From: Pholiota molesta
Taxonomy: Eukaryota; Basidiomycota; Agaricomycetes; Agaricales; Strophariaceae
Reading direction: 5' to 3'
DNA length: 64,000 nucleotides
NCBI GenBank assembly: GCA_014925825.1
Contig: JACGCK010000005.1
Coordinates: 62,001 to 126,000 of the forward strand
In this document: piece after piece, positions 11,444-22,974 of the stretch
Layout of the letters: each line of letters begins with the position of its first letter
Numbering within the stretch: the first letter of the stretch is position 1
Program-made: the position numbers and the translations under genes
Notes under the pieces: generated by a model
Database searches by the model: none
Told to the model about the DNA's origin: nothing
The model's input: the letters and a program-made list of their open reading frames with translations, nothing else

Positions 11444-12261
11444 GCCATGAAAATGGGGGCGATTTTGACATCTACATCAAGGAATATCAAATCGAAGAGT
11501 GCAAGAAGGGTTTTCACCGTCACGAGCACATTATGTACAAGCACGCACAAATATCACAATTTTCTATAAATCCCTTGCTTGCCAGCGCTCTTCTCTTCAC
11601 GACTTTTTGCCCCCCTTCCAAACGCCAACGTGAGCGAGGACGGGTCTTCCTATCTACATAGTCGGAGAATGGATTCCAGGCTTCGCTTTCGCTAGCAACA
11701 CTATGCCTTGTTTCAAGGTGATGATGGATTTCTAGATAGTAGTGAAAGCCACAGTTCGTACTCGCAATGCAATTTTTTTGTCCATTCAGTCTGGCGAACA
11801 GGGAACACGAATAGTTCGAGTCAGAAAATCGTACTAGTACTACTTGAACGATATACAGTGTGTTGCTGGTGTGGTGGAGGCCACATGGTCATCAAATTTT
11901 CAGACAAAGGCTGTTCTGAATCGTCGCTGCCCGCAGCCCGTTGACGATAATATACTTGCTCTCGAAGCAAGCCGTGTCGATAGCTTCGCAGTATTGCTCG
12001 GGAAGACAGTTAACAAACAGACTTATATTTCCGCCAGTCTCTATCTTATTGCTACTTAGGGAGAACTGTTCTGCTAAGATCGGTTTCGTGATTTGGAAAC
12101 ATTCTTCCACGGATGCCATCCACCGAGAGCAAAGCCTAACAATACAACGTTGGATGCTGAGATAGTTCTTCAGCAGGCGCCGCGACTTAAGGCAGAGAGG
12201 TCAAGTGGGCGAAAGCAATGTTATTGCGAATGGAATGTGGGCTGCATGAGATACAAATGAT
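11444..12261. other. Intergenic, no gene seen
   Basis: Between the tRNA pair and the eS26 gene. Only short open frames of random composition. Confidence 0.4.
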
Positions 12262-12931
12262 TTAGGCCTTGGCAGCACCAGCTAAAGCCTTTGCGTCCTC
12301 GGCAGCAGCAACAGCGGGGTTGACCTTCTTTCCATCCTTCCATCGGACACGGGGGGGAGGAGCACGGTTGCGGCGTCCCTCACGGGATCGGACACGGACA
12401 ACTTCAAATATATGCTTTAGAGGTGGATTTTCTACCAAGAGCTTAAGGAAACTCACCGTGCGAGTGGATGGCACATGAGACGCAGTAGGCAATTTTGATG
12501 TACAGTTTGGGGATGACATATTCTATAGATTTCGCAAAGAGTTTAATAACAGATTGGGAACGGAATGCAGAAGCTACGCACCAGGGTAGACCGAGGCCTC
12601 GCTGATATCTCGGACAGCAGCGCTCTCGACCATGTTCCTCACAGTGAACCTCTTGATGGCCTTGTCCTTGCCGACGCAACGAGAGCAGTTCGAGCAGCGC
12701 ATGAAGGTGACGTGGCCACGTCCCTTCTTGTTACGGCCGCCATTTCTTCTTTTCTTGGTCTAGAGAGGAAGAGTAAAGATCAGCATCCATTTGCATAGGC
12801 CTGATCACCCAGACGACATCCAAAACTCGCATCTCGCATCCATCTCAAAATCGCCTTCAAACGGCGCAAACTTCGCAAGGACGGTAGGGAGCCTGACGGC
12901 AGAGGATTCTTGGGCTGAAGAAACTCACCAT
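12262..12931 (-). CDS. RPS26: 40S ribosomal protein eS26
   Basis: Four exons on the minus strand: 12931-12929 (the start codon alone), 12759-12582, 12522-12457, 12401-12262; 128 residues. The protein starts [18 protein letters not shown] and has the zinc-binding [10 protein letters not shown] and YCVSCAIHS pairs, then [13 protein letters not shown], all diagnostic of eS26. It is an RNA-binding small-subunit protein at the mRNA exit channel. The C-terminal ~20 residues (Ala/Lys-rich) are a fungal extension relative to animal eS26. A 169-bp intron directly after the ATG is a pattern common in fungal ribosomal-protein genes and often holds regulatory elements. The gene is divergent from the CBM19-like gene, sharing a 347-bp spacer. 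Confidence 0.95.
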
Positions 12932-13278
12932 TTTGAGTTGTCGGTGTCGAGAGGCGTTGGGGTGGACGACGACGAGGACAGTTGGTGGCTCTGGCTCGGA
13001 AGGAGCCGTTCTCACGGCGCCGGCATGCCGGAAACCCGGCCCGGCACTACACGGCCTATTTCGGGAACAATGAGAGGGCTCATGGAAACAGTCCCGTAAG
13101 CTTTCCTTTTGTTCTTGGCACTTCTTGCCTTTATAAAGTCCCTGAAAATGCTAGTCAACTCTAGGCGACCCTCTCTTCTCTCTTTTCAAACTCGTTTCTT
13201 TGGGCCCGGGGCTCGTTCTCATTTCTTCATTCATTTTCCTGGTTTAATTCTTAGATAGCTTTCAAGTCTCCTGGCATA
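12932..13278. promoter_or_regulatory. Shared divergent promoter, eS26 / CBM19-like gene
   Basis: 347 bp between two divergent starts. A TATAAA at 13132-13137 points toward the CBM19-like gene, 141 bp before its ATG. GC-rich 5' flank on the eS26 side. No other site identified. Confidence 0.4.
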
Positions 13279-14265
13279 ATGCATTTCCCTCAGTTCCAAC
13301 TTGTCTTCATCATTTGCGCGTCGACTGCGGTTTACTCTTTGCCAGCCTCTTTGGTGTCCAACTCGGTTCTCTTGACTAGTGGCCAGGCCGCCCAGGCTCT
13401 CAATTCCCAGTTTCAGACTCTCACTACAAGCTCTCCATGTGGCAGTAAGTCGTCAGTCACCAATTCACGTAGCGCTTTGCTCATGTTTTTCATAGATTTG
13501 ACCACCGGGTGTGTCTCTAATTCTATTGCTACCTGCAAAAACGATACATGGGCCGCCTCGAACGTGTGCTCGAAAAGCCAATCGTGTTTCGCTATTCCCA
13601 ATGTGCGGAACGGAGGCACGGTATGCATGTCTCTTTCATACTTTCCCAATACCTTCTGATTCATACCGGTAGAGCTTGAGTTGTACCAGTGAAAAGAACG
13701 CGCTCTCCATCATTACAGCCAGCGGAGCCACTGGGGCATAACGGGTACAAATTCTACAGGTTCATCCAGTGGTGGCACAAAGTCCAAGACAGCCACTGCG
13801 AATTCAGCCTCCATAACGTCTGCATCTCCCACTGCCACCGCAACGGGCACAGGTTCTGGTTCGCAAGACCGCGTCACTGTTACTGTCACCCTCACTCAGC
13901 CTGTCGATATCTCGGCCACCACCAGGACCGTCTCTCCACAAGAAGCTTCCAGCATTCTCTCGAGTATCATTGCAGAGGGCGGCCAGGCCACTGTATCCTC
14001 TCAAGATTCAGAGGCGGAATCAACACCATGTCCCACGATGACGGGCATGATGCACATAAAGACGAAGACCGGTATGACTTCCGTTCCAACGCCAACAACG
14101 GCTGCAATAGATGATTTGCCGACTGCCAACGTCGGCCCTGGAACTACCATTACGCTCGTTGCTGCTACCTCAGCGGGTAGATCTGCACCTTCTGCCGCTA
14201 CGCCCACAACGGCTGCCACCTCCGCCTCAGAATCCTCTTCTGGAAGCAGCTATAGCGGCTATTAG
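13279..14265 (+). CDS. Secreted CBM19-like, Ser/Thr-rich protein
   Basis: Four exons: 13279-13444, 13496-13620, 13673-13688 (16 nt), 13760-14265; 270 residues. A signal peptide (MHFPQFQLVFIICASTAVYS) precedes a short linker and the cysteine module C-x6-C-x7-C-x10-C-x5-C-x14-C with CFAIP. It is the same fold type, with the same phase-1 intron before the second Cys, as the gene at 1-1404. The tail is Thr/Ser/Ala-rich with VTVTVTLTQP, a CPTM segment and TITLVAA, which recurs in the paralogue. Probably an extracellular or wall-associated chitin-binding mucin. If the third intron is not spliced, the frame closes near 13738; the intron has good acceptor and branch signals, so splicing is favoured. 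The gene is convergent with the hypothetical gene that follows. Confidence 0.75.
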
Positions 14266-14356
14266 ATACATTTACATGATATAGCATCGCACTACTTACA
14301 TCTCTCGTAGATATAAACTTTCATCAGCATTAACAATCTTTGTATTTTATACGCAT

Positions 14357-14961
14357 TCAAATTATCATCATGCACAAATTCATTACCATCATCTTTCTCC
14401 GAGCATAAGTAAATCCACCACCCAAAGAATACCGCCTAGAACTCCACCCCTGCAGCACGCCCTGCTTCAACATCCTAAAAAAGTCTTCCAGCAGCATCTT
14501 ATGCCGCGCCCTGGTCCCCTCCTCCTCCACTTCCACCGTGCTCCACCCGGTATTCCTATACGCCACCTCCGTCACCTCCCACAGGTTCTCCCCTTTGCCC
14601 GGCAGATACATCCGCCCACGAGCTTCGTCGGGTTGTTCTCGTACAGCGCGATCTCCTCCTCGGAGAGCTTGAAGGAGATGGGGTGCGTGTCGGTGTGGTA
14701 GGGCTCGGGCATCGTGGTGTCCCAGGGCCACAGGGTGTGCGGGTGTAGGCATGGGTCGGCGATGCCATTGTTGTCTGGGACTGACCTGGTAGGCGAGGCG
14801 GTGAGTATGGTGAATGGGTTTGGGAGAACAGGGTTCCCACTCTGGATTGACTTCCGTCATAGTAGTGCCTTCTAGCGCGTCAGTGACATCGTCAGGATTA
14901 TCCATTTGTCAAAAGGGTGAAAGATGAGTATAATTCGATGGTCAGGAGCATCGGAAGACAT
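14357..14961 (-). pseudogene. Hypothetical protein, frame broken once
   Basis: Minus strand: exon 14961-14888, 48-nt intron 14887-14840, second exon from 14839. The frame reads MSSDAPDHRIILIFHPFDKW, then NPVLPNPFTILTASP, PDNNGIADPCLHPHTLWPWD and HPISFKLSEEEIALYENNP. At ~14613-14618 (GTGGGCGG) it runs into an early stop. The coherent continuation (MYLPGKGENLWEVTEVAYRN, then VEVEEEGTRARHKMLLEDFF) lies in another frame, as if one base were missing. Both parts have strong coding character, so this is either a recent pseudogene or a sequence error. I do not recognise the family. No membrane segment or signal peptide is seen. About 175 residues if the frame is continuous. Confidence 0.55.
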
Positions 14962-15334
14962 GATCCATGAGTCGACTGAAACCTGCAGTGGAGAAGGACC
15001 ATGGGATGCTATAAATAGAACGCGCAGCGGAAGTCGAGACTGTCGAGCACCGAAATGAAGATGATTCGAATTGGCGCTATAAATTTAAAGAGCACGTATG
15101 ATTTCATGAAAAGCAGCGACCATTAAGCAAGTGATAGTACAGAGCAACAACACAAGAAAACTAAAACTTCCCGACTACAAAAAAAATCTGACAACATGAG
15201 GAAGTTAAATGAGCATTCTCTAAGGAAATGTTCTCATCAGCGTTACGATATGAAAAGGTTGAAGCGTAAAGGAGTAGTAGCACCAGGCATTGAAGGCATC
15301 GAATGTCTTGTTGGTATCATTCATGGGTATTCAA
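14962..15334. other. Intergenic, no gene seen
   Basis: Holds TATAAATA at 15010-15017 (TATTTATA on the minus strand, ~50 bp upstream of the hypothetical gene's ATG) and AT-rich 3' flank of the PARP-finger gene. Confidence 0.4.
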
Positions 15335-16971
15335 TCAATCATCAAGCTCGTCCTCCTCTTCATCTTCCACGGTCTCCTTGCTCTTCTTGGTCTTCGAAAC
15401 AGCCTTGGCCTTCTTCGATGGTGGTTTGGCCTCTACAGCCTTTGCAGGAGCGCGCTGAAAGCCAAATGATACATTAGATACAGAACGACAACATGAAGTG
15501 AACACCAAAGTACGCACCTTGCGCTTCTTGCTGCTGCCTTCATCAGCATCGTCAGCTGCAGTCTCGTCGGCCATCTCAACATCCTCGTCCTATAAAGCAA
15601 TCGTCGGCACATTCATGAGACCAGTTGACGCAGAGTGGACGTTCAACACAATGACTCGCCTTCTTGGCTGCAGCTTTCTTCTTGGGTTCTGCTTTCTTCT
15701 TGGGTTCTGCTTTTGCCTTGGGTTCTGCTTTTGCCTTGGGTTCTGCTTTTGCCTTGGGTTCTGCTTTTGCCTTGGGCTCAGCTTTAGCCTTGGGCTCAGC
15801 TTTGGCTTTCGAGGCGGGCTTCGCTTTTGGTTCAGCTTTAGCCTTCGGCTCTGCCTTAGCCTTGGATGCGGGCTTTTTGGCGGGTGCCTTCTTCTTCGGT
15901 GCCTCTTCCCCCTCTTCCTCGTCTTCGTCAGAACCAGCGGGCACTTCATCGAGCTCCTTGCTGAAATCTTCGCCCGATTCATCGTCTTCTTCTGCCTGTT
16001 GATGGTAAACGAACTCCATCAGTATGCGGTATGCGAGCAATAGTGATGATTCAGAACCTTCTTCTTTGAAACGCGCTTTTTGGGAGCAGCTTTCTCTTTG
16101 GGCGCGGCTTTCTCCTTGGGCACAGCTTTTTCCTTAGGGGCAGCTTTCTCCTTGGGTGCAGCTTTCTCTTTAGGTTCCGCCTTTTTCGCGGGCGCCTTCT
16201 TCTTGGGCTTTTCATCGTCTTCATCTGCATCTGCCTCTTTGGCAGCCTTCTACAATTAATGTTCAGCAATGTTGAATTCAGTTTATTTATAAGCTATGAC
16301 AGACCTTGGAAGTGCTGGCCTTCTTCTTCTTCGGGGCCTCCTCGGCCTCTTCGTCTTCATCGGCTTTCTTCTTGGTAGCCTTCTTAGTGGCCTTCTTGGG
16401 CTTCTCCTCTCCATCCTCGGCCGCTGGCTTCCTTGCGCTGTCTGGAATATCTTCGTCAGCGACTTCGCCCACTTGCCATGCCTGGACTATTTTAGCTTGG
16501 TCTTCGGGCTTGAGGTCCTCGAAGCCGTCGAGGTCAGATGCATCATCGTGTACTTTCTTTGCGTTCTCGAGGATTTTCTTAGTGACACAGCCCCAGTGCC
16601 TCCAGGCGCTAGAGTAGAACATTGCTCAGCATAGGTCGATGAGATTCTGGAAATTGCAGAGAGGCGCTCACAAGCTGGTGTGACCTTCAACGTCAACGAT
16701 CGTTCCAAACCGCAGACTGCCTTTCGTTATGGGGGTACCTAGATTCGGATGAGAAAAATCGACAATGTTCAGCATGAACTAGCCAACTCACCGCCGCATG
16801 GTTTGGGTCCTAAAAGTCAACCAGCAGGGCGTAACCAACAGAGAAATCACGGGCACGCCGTCAGCGCATCTGCTGTACACAAGGAAGAATAAATAAAATA
16901 AACGAACCCTTGCATTTGGCTCGATTCGATGCAGCGTACTCGATGCGGTATCCGCTAGCTTTCTCAGCCAT
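15335..16971 (-). CDS. PARP-type zinc-finger protein with lysine-rich tail
   Basis: Eight exons on the minus strand: 16971-16908, 16809-16792 (18 nt), 16738-16672, 16608-16305, 16249-16058, 15995-15660, 15589-15518, 15454-15335; 390 residues. Residues 1-~75 are a zf-PARP domain: SGYRIEYAASNRAKCKGPKP, then SLRFGTIVDVEG and AWRHWGCVTKKIL, which in PARPs binds DNA nicks and ends. It is followed by DLDGFEDLKPEDQAKIVQAW and DEDIPD. The rest is an acidic/basic low-complexity tail with KEKAAP and KAEPKA repeats and KKK clusters, resembling histone H1 tails and nuclear localisation signals. There is no ADP-ribosyltransferase domain. Probably a nuclear DNA-damage or chromatin-associated protein. The intron 15659-15590 appears to use a GC donor. 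Confidence 0.85.
15700..15800 (-). repeat. 18-bp coding tandem repeat (KAEPKA)
   Basis: Within exon 6 of the PARP-finger gene, units of 18 bp encoding Lys-Ala-Glu-Pro-Lys-Ala recur in tandem. The 3' copies are nearly identical and the 5' copies diverged (to about 15860), which suggests recent slippage growth. Confidence 0.8.
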
Positions 16972-17919
16972 TGTGGGGGGGAAGAGTGAGGGTGGGAGGG
17001 AAAAGGAGGGAGAAAATGGGACGCGACTTGGCCAAAGTTGAACTGATCAACAAGGCCTTGTGGGCCTTTGAAAGTCCGCTGGCAGTACGCTTTGACCACC
17101 ATCATGGATGCCACACATTCCACGCAACATATGACTGAACCACAACAATGGCTGTGTTCGCGATAAGGTTTTTCTCTGTTTATCCATGGAATGTCGGCCA
17201 CAATGTTCTCAGGAGGCGGACTATTTTGTCACTGTTGGCACTGGGCGCATCACTGGGGGCCCTCGACCAGCGCTGTGACAGCGTCTCGACCTTCCGACGG
17301 CCGAGAAGGCACTCATTGTCTCTGCAAAGACGCTCTGTATCATGAGCATGAAATGGTCTGCGGGCTACGGGTGTGTTGGTCTGAGCATGGTGTGCGATCG
17401 ATCTTATTCTCCGTGCCTGGAGCCTACTGGGTTGCTGCTCTTTGATTACGAACATCTGCGGTTCATTTCATCATAAACTTGATCTAATGATAGTCGCCAA
17501 TGAAGGAAAGAACACTTACTATTCACGAAATCAAGGCGCCGAGGTCAGTCCACTGTCGCCAAACCATATTTCTGTCTCTGTCCTGATAATTATATCCAAA
17601 AGTTGAAATAAATCGCGATCGCAGCAAGTTTGAGACGCGACTGTCCTCCACAGGTGACTGTCCCACACCCAACCATGTTCCTATCTTCTAACTAATATTC
17701 AAAGAACCTACAGGATACAAAATCGCGATATTGAGAAAGACTACTGTGCATATCTCGCGGTCGAAGTTGGTCTGCATAGAATAATTGTATGTCATCCAAA
17801 TCTGATTATCTCGCCTAATAAAACGCTAATTGGAAATGAATACTGTGTAGATTTGAGAACTGTTATGTTGTCTGTCGTTGCGATAAAAATGAAAATGAAA
17901 ATTGAGAATTAACAAGAAC
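16972..17919. other. Intergenic, no gene seen
   Basis: Promoter of the PARP-finger gene on the left (G-rich strand near 16972-17015). The open frames at 17148-17455 on both strands overlap without coding character. 17460-17900 is AT-rich 3' flank of the next minus-strand gene. Confidence 0.4.
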
Positions 17920-19480
17920 CTATTCAAATTGCTCCGACGAAATTGACTCAACCTCCTCTTCCTTCCCGTCGATGCTATCGATTATAAGATCGCGACGCTG
18001 CGAGCGCGTCATTTCCGGTACCGCCACCGGCCCCGAGCCGTCGTTATCGAGCAGCGGCTTGGAAACACCTTGCATCTTGCCTTCGCCACTTGGCTTCTCG
18101 AAAGTTCTGCTCAGCCACCTGAGATTCCACCTCATCGCTGCCTCCTTTTCCTCGTCGCGAGGGAGCGCTGCGTATTTGGGCCTAAGAAACACGATAGGCG
18201 AGACACTCGCGTTCATCAGCACCTCCAGCTCATCCTCGTCGACTTCGCGGGTCGGGAGGATGACGACCTTGTTCCTGCTTGCCTTCGGGGGCTCCCATTG
18301 GGGCTGAGCTTGCCTGCAACGCCTTTTGGGATATTCCCTGACTGTATATGTCGGCGCTGAGGAAGGGACGAATTCGGAGGTGGGAATGGATGTGTCGGCA
18401 GAGATGAATGTTCGCCGAGAGAAAGCATCCTGGACATTGTGGGCTTGTGATGGACCTCCGAATGCTTCGATTTTGGAGGCAGAGGGTTGCCCTTCAGGGA
18501 ATGGTTGCCCATCTTGCACGATGGGGCTGGTATCCCTAATAGAGCTGATGTGTTCAGCTTCCACATCACTCGCAAATGTATGACTGTCAATTGCGGTTCC
18601 ACTCCACAGCAAAGGCTCGGGAATGTCAGAAGATAGAGGTGTTCCGCGAATTCTTGAAGGGCCTGCTATTGGAAAGGCTTCATCTTTGGGAAGGGTGTGT
18701 CGTCCACTTCGTGGTATGGTAGTTTTGGGGTTGATTCCCTTTCCGCGCCTAGGTGATACATTTGTGCTTTGACTGCGAGATTGTCTTGACCTGTTTGAAG
18801 AAATTGTTCGTTTCTTGGTGGGAGGTTGGATGTTATCATCAAATGCAAGTTCATCAACCTCTAAAGCATCGGCATTATTATCCTCCAACTCCAGTTTTCT
18901 TTTGAAAGTTTTTCCTGAAACAGGCAGGGGTGTCCAAGTTGGCAGAAGATTGGGGGTGTTACTGGGTTCATGCCCAAATGAATGTACTGATCGTGAGGGG
19001 GAGAGTGGATAAATTGTAGGTTGCGCTAGTATAGAAGAAAGACAAATGTAGATTTAGTTTAGGTTCAATGTTGTAATATTTTAGTAATAAGATTTGACGC
19101 ATACCTAGTGGTATAGGGGAATGGGCTGTGATCATGATCTGAGATCTAACAAGAAGAATCATAAGTTAGACTTGGATAACCATATAATAAAAGATAGAAG
19201 CACATAAAATCAAGATATGGTAATTATAATAAAATTGCAAGAATAATATGCTTCAATCAAGACTGACTTCGGATGGTCTGAAAATATAGATGGCAGACTA
19301 AGGTTACACTTGATTAATCAATAATTGATACTTGGCATGATTGAGATAATTTATAAAGATTGAAAATCAAATAAGTAGAAACATACTTACCAAGTAGTCT
19401 GAGCTGTGTACTTTGAAGATCAAAATGGGCTAGATTGTGCCCTTTGTTCTGATGGATTTGTGCTGGATTGGCGACGGATT
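17920..19480 (-). CDS. Unidentified basic, Ser/Pro-rich protein (5' end unresolved)
   Basis: The main exon 19025-17920 is open throughout. Upstream exons that keep phase are 19145-19105, 19277-19268 (10 nt) and 19480-19391; the start codon was not found. Visible sequence: KTFKRKLELEDNNADALEVD, NRSRQSRSQSTNVSPRRGKG (probably nuclear-localising), an acidic TREVDEDELEVL, then VSPIVFLRPKYAALPRDEEK, AAMRWNLRWLSRTFEKPSGE and an acidic C-terminus with SIDGKEEEVESISSEQFE. The C-terminal ~110 residues look folded, the rest disordered. No domain recognised. Probably a nuclear, lineage-specific protein (inference). Confidence 0.55.
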
Positions 19481-20019
19481 CTATAAAGATTCAAATTATG
19501 ATTAAGAGGAATTTGTGGAATATTTACTTATAATATTGATGGTTTAAAAGGAAAATATACCATATATTGTTCTAGAGTGAATTTTGAAGAACAATAGTAG
19601 AAGATGGAGGGAAGAGAAAGGATACTCTACAATTATGGCTTGATATAGAAATCAATATTTGTATTTATTATTATTTGCTTGTTGTTTTTGTGGCATAATA
19701 TAGGTGGTGTGGGAAATTCTATTTTTAGTATGCCTTGTACTTGTAGGGGAATTTCACCATATCTAGAGACATTCAGGTTGGGCCTAGCCTCATGACTATC
19801 CCTCTAAAAGAGAATGTTGACCTCCAGAGGAATCCTTATTAGAGGGCCTGGTAATTCTGAGTTTTAATGAGTAATGAATCACAAATGATGGTATTTGTAA
19901 GCAATCAGCCATGTGAGTTTGTCGTAAAAGGAAACATATGAATGTGCAATGATGTGCATCGACAGTGTGATGAGTCAATGACACGTGACGGTGTTGAATG
20001 TGTCATGCTGATGTGCACT
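19481..20019. other. AT-rich intergenic
   Basis: Upstream region of the unidentified gene; no ATG in phase with its exons was found here. May contain its first exon or UTR. Confidence 0.35.
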
Positions 20020-21545
20020 ACATCCGTATACTAACATCGACCCACACATCGTCCAGCACCTACCTTTCGTCCAGTCACACATCATAACACTCCAAAGAAG
20101 GAAATAAATCAAGCTCCGCATGATGGCATCGTGCGAAACTTCCAAGCGACAACATGGGATGTCGCCCAACTTGCGATCACTGTGGCTATGTCAAATTCAG
20201 TTTCCGACGCGGCAAGTCTCGGCGAAAGTGACAATGAGCCAGTTTTTTAATTCTTCATTGCAAGCCTCTTTAGCTGTAAAACAACATAGAATAGGTTTCT
20301 AATACTCCGTAGATTGCTCCTTCAAAATTTCAAGCCAATTGACAAGGGGGCACCGGGATCAGAATGCCGGACCGGGTCCCGGTTAGTTAGTCCAGCCACA
20401 GGCTGCTAAAAAAAATTTTGGACCACCTTTGCCAAGGAGGATTTCAAGGAACTTTGGCAAGATTTTATAGTTTTCAATGTATATCTACACCAATTCAATA
20501 CCCATTCAACATGTATTTGATGGTTTCTTGGCACCATCGTCCGCGGCGCGCGACTTGCGTCCGAGTGCGGTGGGTCACGTGACTACCCGTGGCTTCTGTT
20601 CCAACAAATCCAAGTGCGGTGTGGCAGCTCTGTGCGCGTTTGTGCGAGTGCATTGTGTGTGCGCTGTAAAGTGTTCTGGTGCGTACGGAGGTACTATGGG
20701 TACATTTTGCATGCTTGAGCGACTTCAAGCGAGGCGGCGCGAGGCGAGGCAGCCTGGTGCGACTTCTATGTCCTAGCGCATTCGAGCACGTGTGTGCGTG
20801 TGTGTCCAGGTGTGTTTGTTCCATGCATTCAACCACATTTGAGCGTGTTTGGGTGTGTGCATGTGCATTGTGTCCGCATGTGTTCTGTGTGTGTCTGGGC
20901 ATATTCTGGTATGTTTTCAGTGCATATACAGATGCGGTGCGCATCAACAGATCCAGTTTGGATCCAGTGTCGATGGTCCTCACTCTACACTGCATGATCA
21001 AGTTTGATGGGATCACGAAATTGCCTTATTTGGATATGGTGCCTGATTACGTAGTCAGTTAGTCCAACCAGTGGGCCTCTAAACAAAAAAAACGACCCCA
21101 GGTCTTTTATTCCGATCCATGTGCCCCCTTGCCAATTGAGCAAGGAGGGAGCGAGTTATTCAAAGTGGACAAAAGGTGGGTGCTGGATGATGTGTGGGTC
21201 GATGTTAGTATGCTCTGAAAATGCACCAGAATACGCCTAGGTGCATGCACAATGCACACAAATAGAACACGCATGCATGCGCTCAAACACACTAGGTCAT
21301 ATACGATGCAATAGGACACCTTGAGGACACCTCACCTTGTGCCGCCGTGCTCAAAGTCACTCAAGCACACAAAATGTACACAGAGAGCCTCCATACACCT
21401 CAGAATGTATTATGACACATGCGGGATGCACTTACAGAGCCACCACGCCGCGCTGCGCATGCACTTGGAACAGAAGCCGCAGGTAGTCACGTGACCCGAT
21501 GAACTTGGATGCAAGTCATGCACCGCCGTATACAGGCTCGCACAG
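20020..21545. repeat. Repeat island with imperfect inverted repeat
   Basis: An arm at 20549-20932 (plus) matches 21521-21207 (minus), with shared 'gggtcacgtgactacc' and 'ggcttctgttcca' at the outer ends and 'ttctggt...ttttcag' at the inner ends. Further fragments also recur. 20030-20072 ('ctaacatcgacccacacatc') matches the minus strand of 21167-21210. 20326-20356 ('caattgacaagggggcac') matches the minus strand of ~21110-21140. 20383-20420 ('agttagtcca' plus an A run) is repeated directly at 21052-21090. The order suggests pieces of a tandem or circularly permuted unit. No transposase frame is seen. GT-rich blocks within the arm give chance open frames. Confidence 0.7.
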
Positions 21546-22974
21546 CACTCTCAGGATGTCGCTACACGGTCTAGAAGGTCTTGCATACATACAAAACTCA
21601 TTCAAATATTATTTGGCAACTTATTGCATCAGAATTTGGACCACATGCACACATTGCACACACAGCAATTAAGTGCGCACTTAAGCACCCTATTTTTAGT
21701 ATCTTATTCTCTAGCTCACCATTGCTTGTGTGCCCCGCACTCCCCTGTCCTTTTATTGGTCCTGTTCCACATGTGTCTTGTATCTAGCCTTTCAAATAGT
21801 TTTTTTTTGTGCCTCCCCACCACTTCAGTTAATTTAAATTCAAATTGAAGCTTCTGTAGTATAAAAATTCCTATAACTCACTAAAACAAAATAATATACT
21901 TTCCAAATTCCCCCTGGTTTTCTCATTGTGCCTTTGTATCCCCATCGTTCCCCATTTATTTTGCACGGTGCTGCATCATTCTTTTAGTCTATATCACTCT
22001 TGTTGCTCAGTTCAAGCTAAATTCAGTCATTTTTTCTATACCATTGCTCTTGCAACTGAGCAGTGAGTACACATTGCAAACACCATCTCGCCATGTTGCA
22101 CACCTCATCGCACCATTTGCCACTGATAGACTTTGAATGTTGTGGTGGTTTATATTATATTTGCAACATTTCACACCCTAGACACTTAGAAGTTAGCAAA
22201 TCATCACTTGACTAATTTTACAAGTATGTTGATCATGCAGCACTTATTTTAACATACAGCTACTTATAAAAAAATACAGAAAAAATGGTTCAAAAGCATA
22301 GGTATGAAAAATATGTGGAAACAAACAATTCAAACATAGGGAGCACAGCATGTACAAGCAATAGAGAGAAATAATTAAACTTTAAAATAGTGCACATTCA
22401 AGCACTGTGCATGCTCAGCCAAATTATATTACAATAAACTGTCTGTTAATATTTGTTGAATATTTGGAATGTTTTTCATACATATTCGAGGCATTCTAAA
22501 CTGTGTAGCAATATTCTTGCAACTGTGCAAGCTTGTGCAAGCTGTATGAGACAGTGTCATGCACACCAAGCATGCGCAGCATGGCGGTGGGCATTCTGGA
22601 TATGGATATTTGCTGGATATGTTGAGCTTGGGCAAGTCCATATATGTAAGGTGGTGCAGTAAGAGCCTAAGAGGTGATGGAGTGTGATTATAAGTTCAGT
22701 ATGGCTTCATGATAGATATATTCAAAACTTTCTGATATTTGAGCAATTGAACTCTGATTCCTGAGCCAAAAGTAGCATTTTTGAACAGGTATGAGACCAC
22801 AATATTCTTTGTATTTTACATCCCTGCTTCAACCAGTAATAGTTATAGGAAAAAAAATGGCCATATATTATAACTACATACAACTTAGATTTATATCAAC
22901 TGCAGAAAACAAGAAATCAAAGCGAGCCAAAAGAGAGCTCTTGGCGAGCTCAAGCAAAATTACCACTCTTGAAG
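21546..22974. other. AT-rich gene-free DNA
   Basis: About 1.4 kb of AT-rich sequence continuing the repeat island. No open frame with coding character and no recognised element. Confidence 0.4.

Noticed and set aside
15576..16269. Repetitive array resembling a CRISPR or minisatellite
   Set aside because: Units are 18 bp, directly adjacent without unique spacers, and in frame with the KAEPKA coding repeat of a eukaryotic gene.
20495..21062. Open frames of 67-173 codons on both strands
   Set aside because: Produced by GT/CA-rich inverted repeats; translation is Cys/Val/His low complexity with no family.
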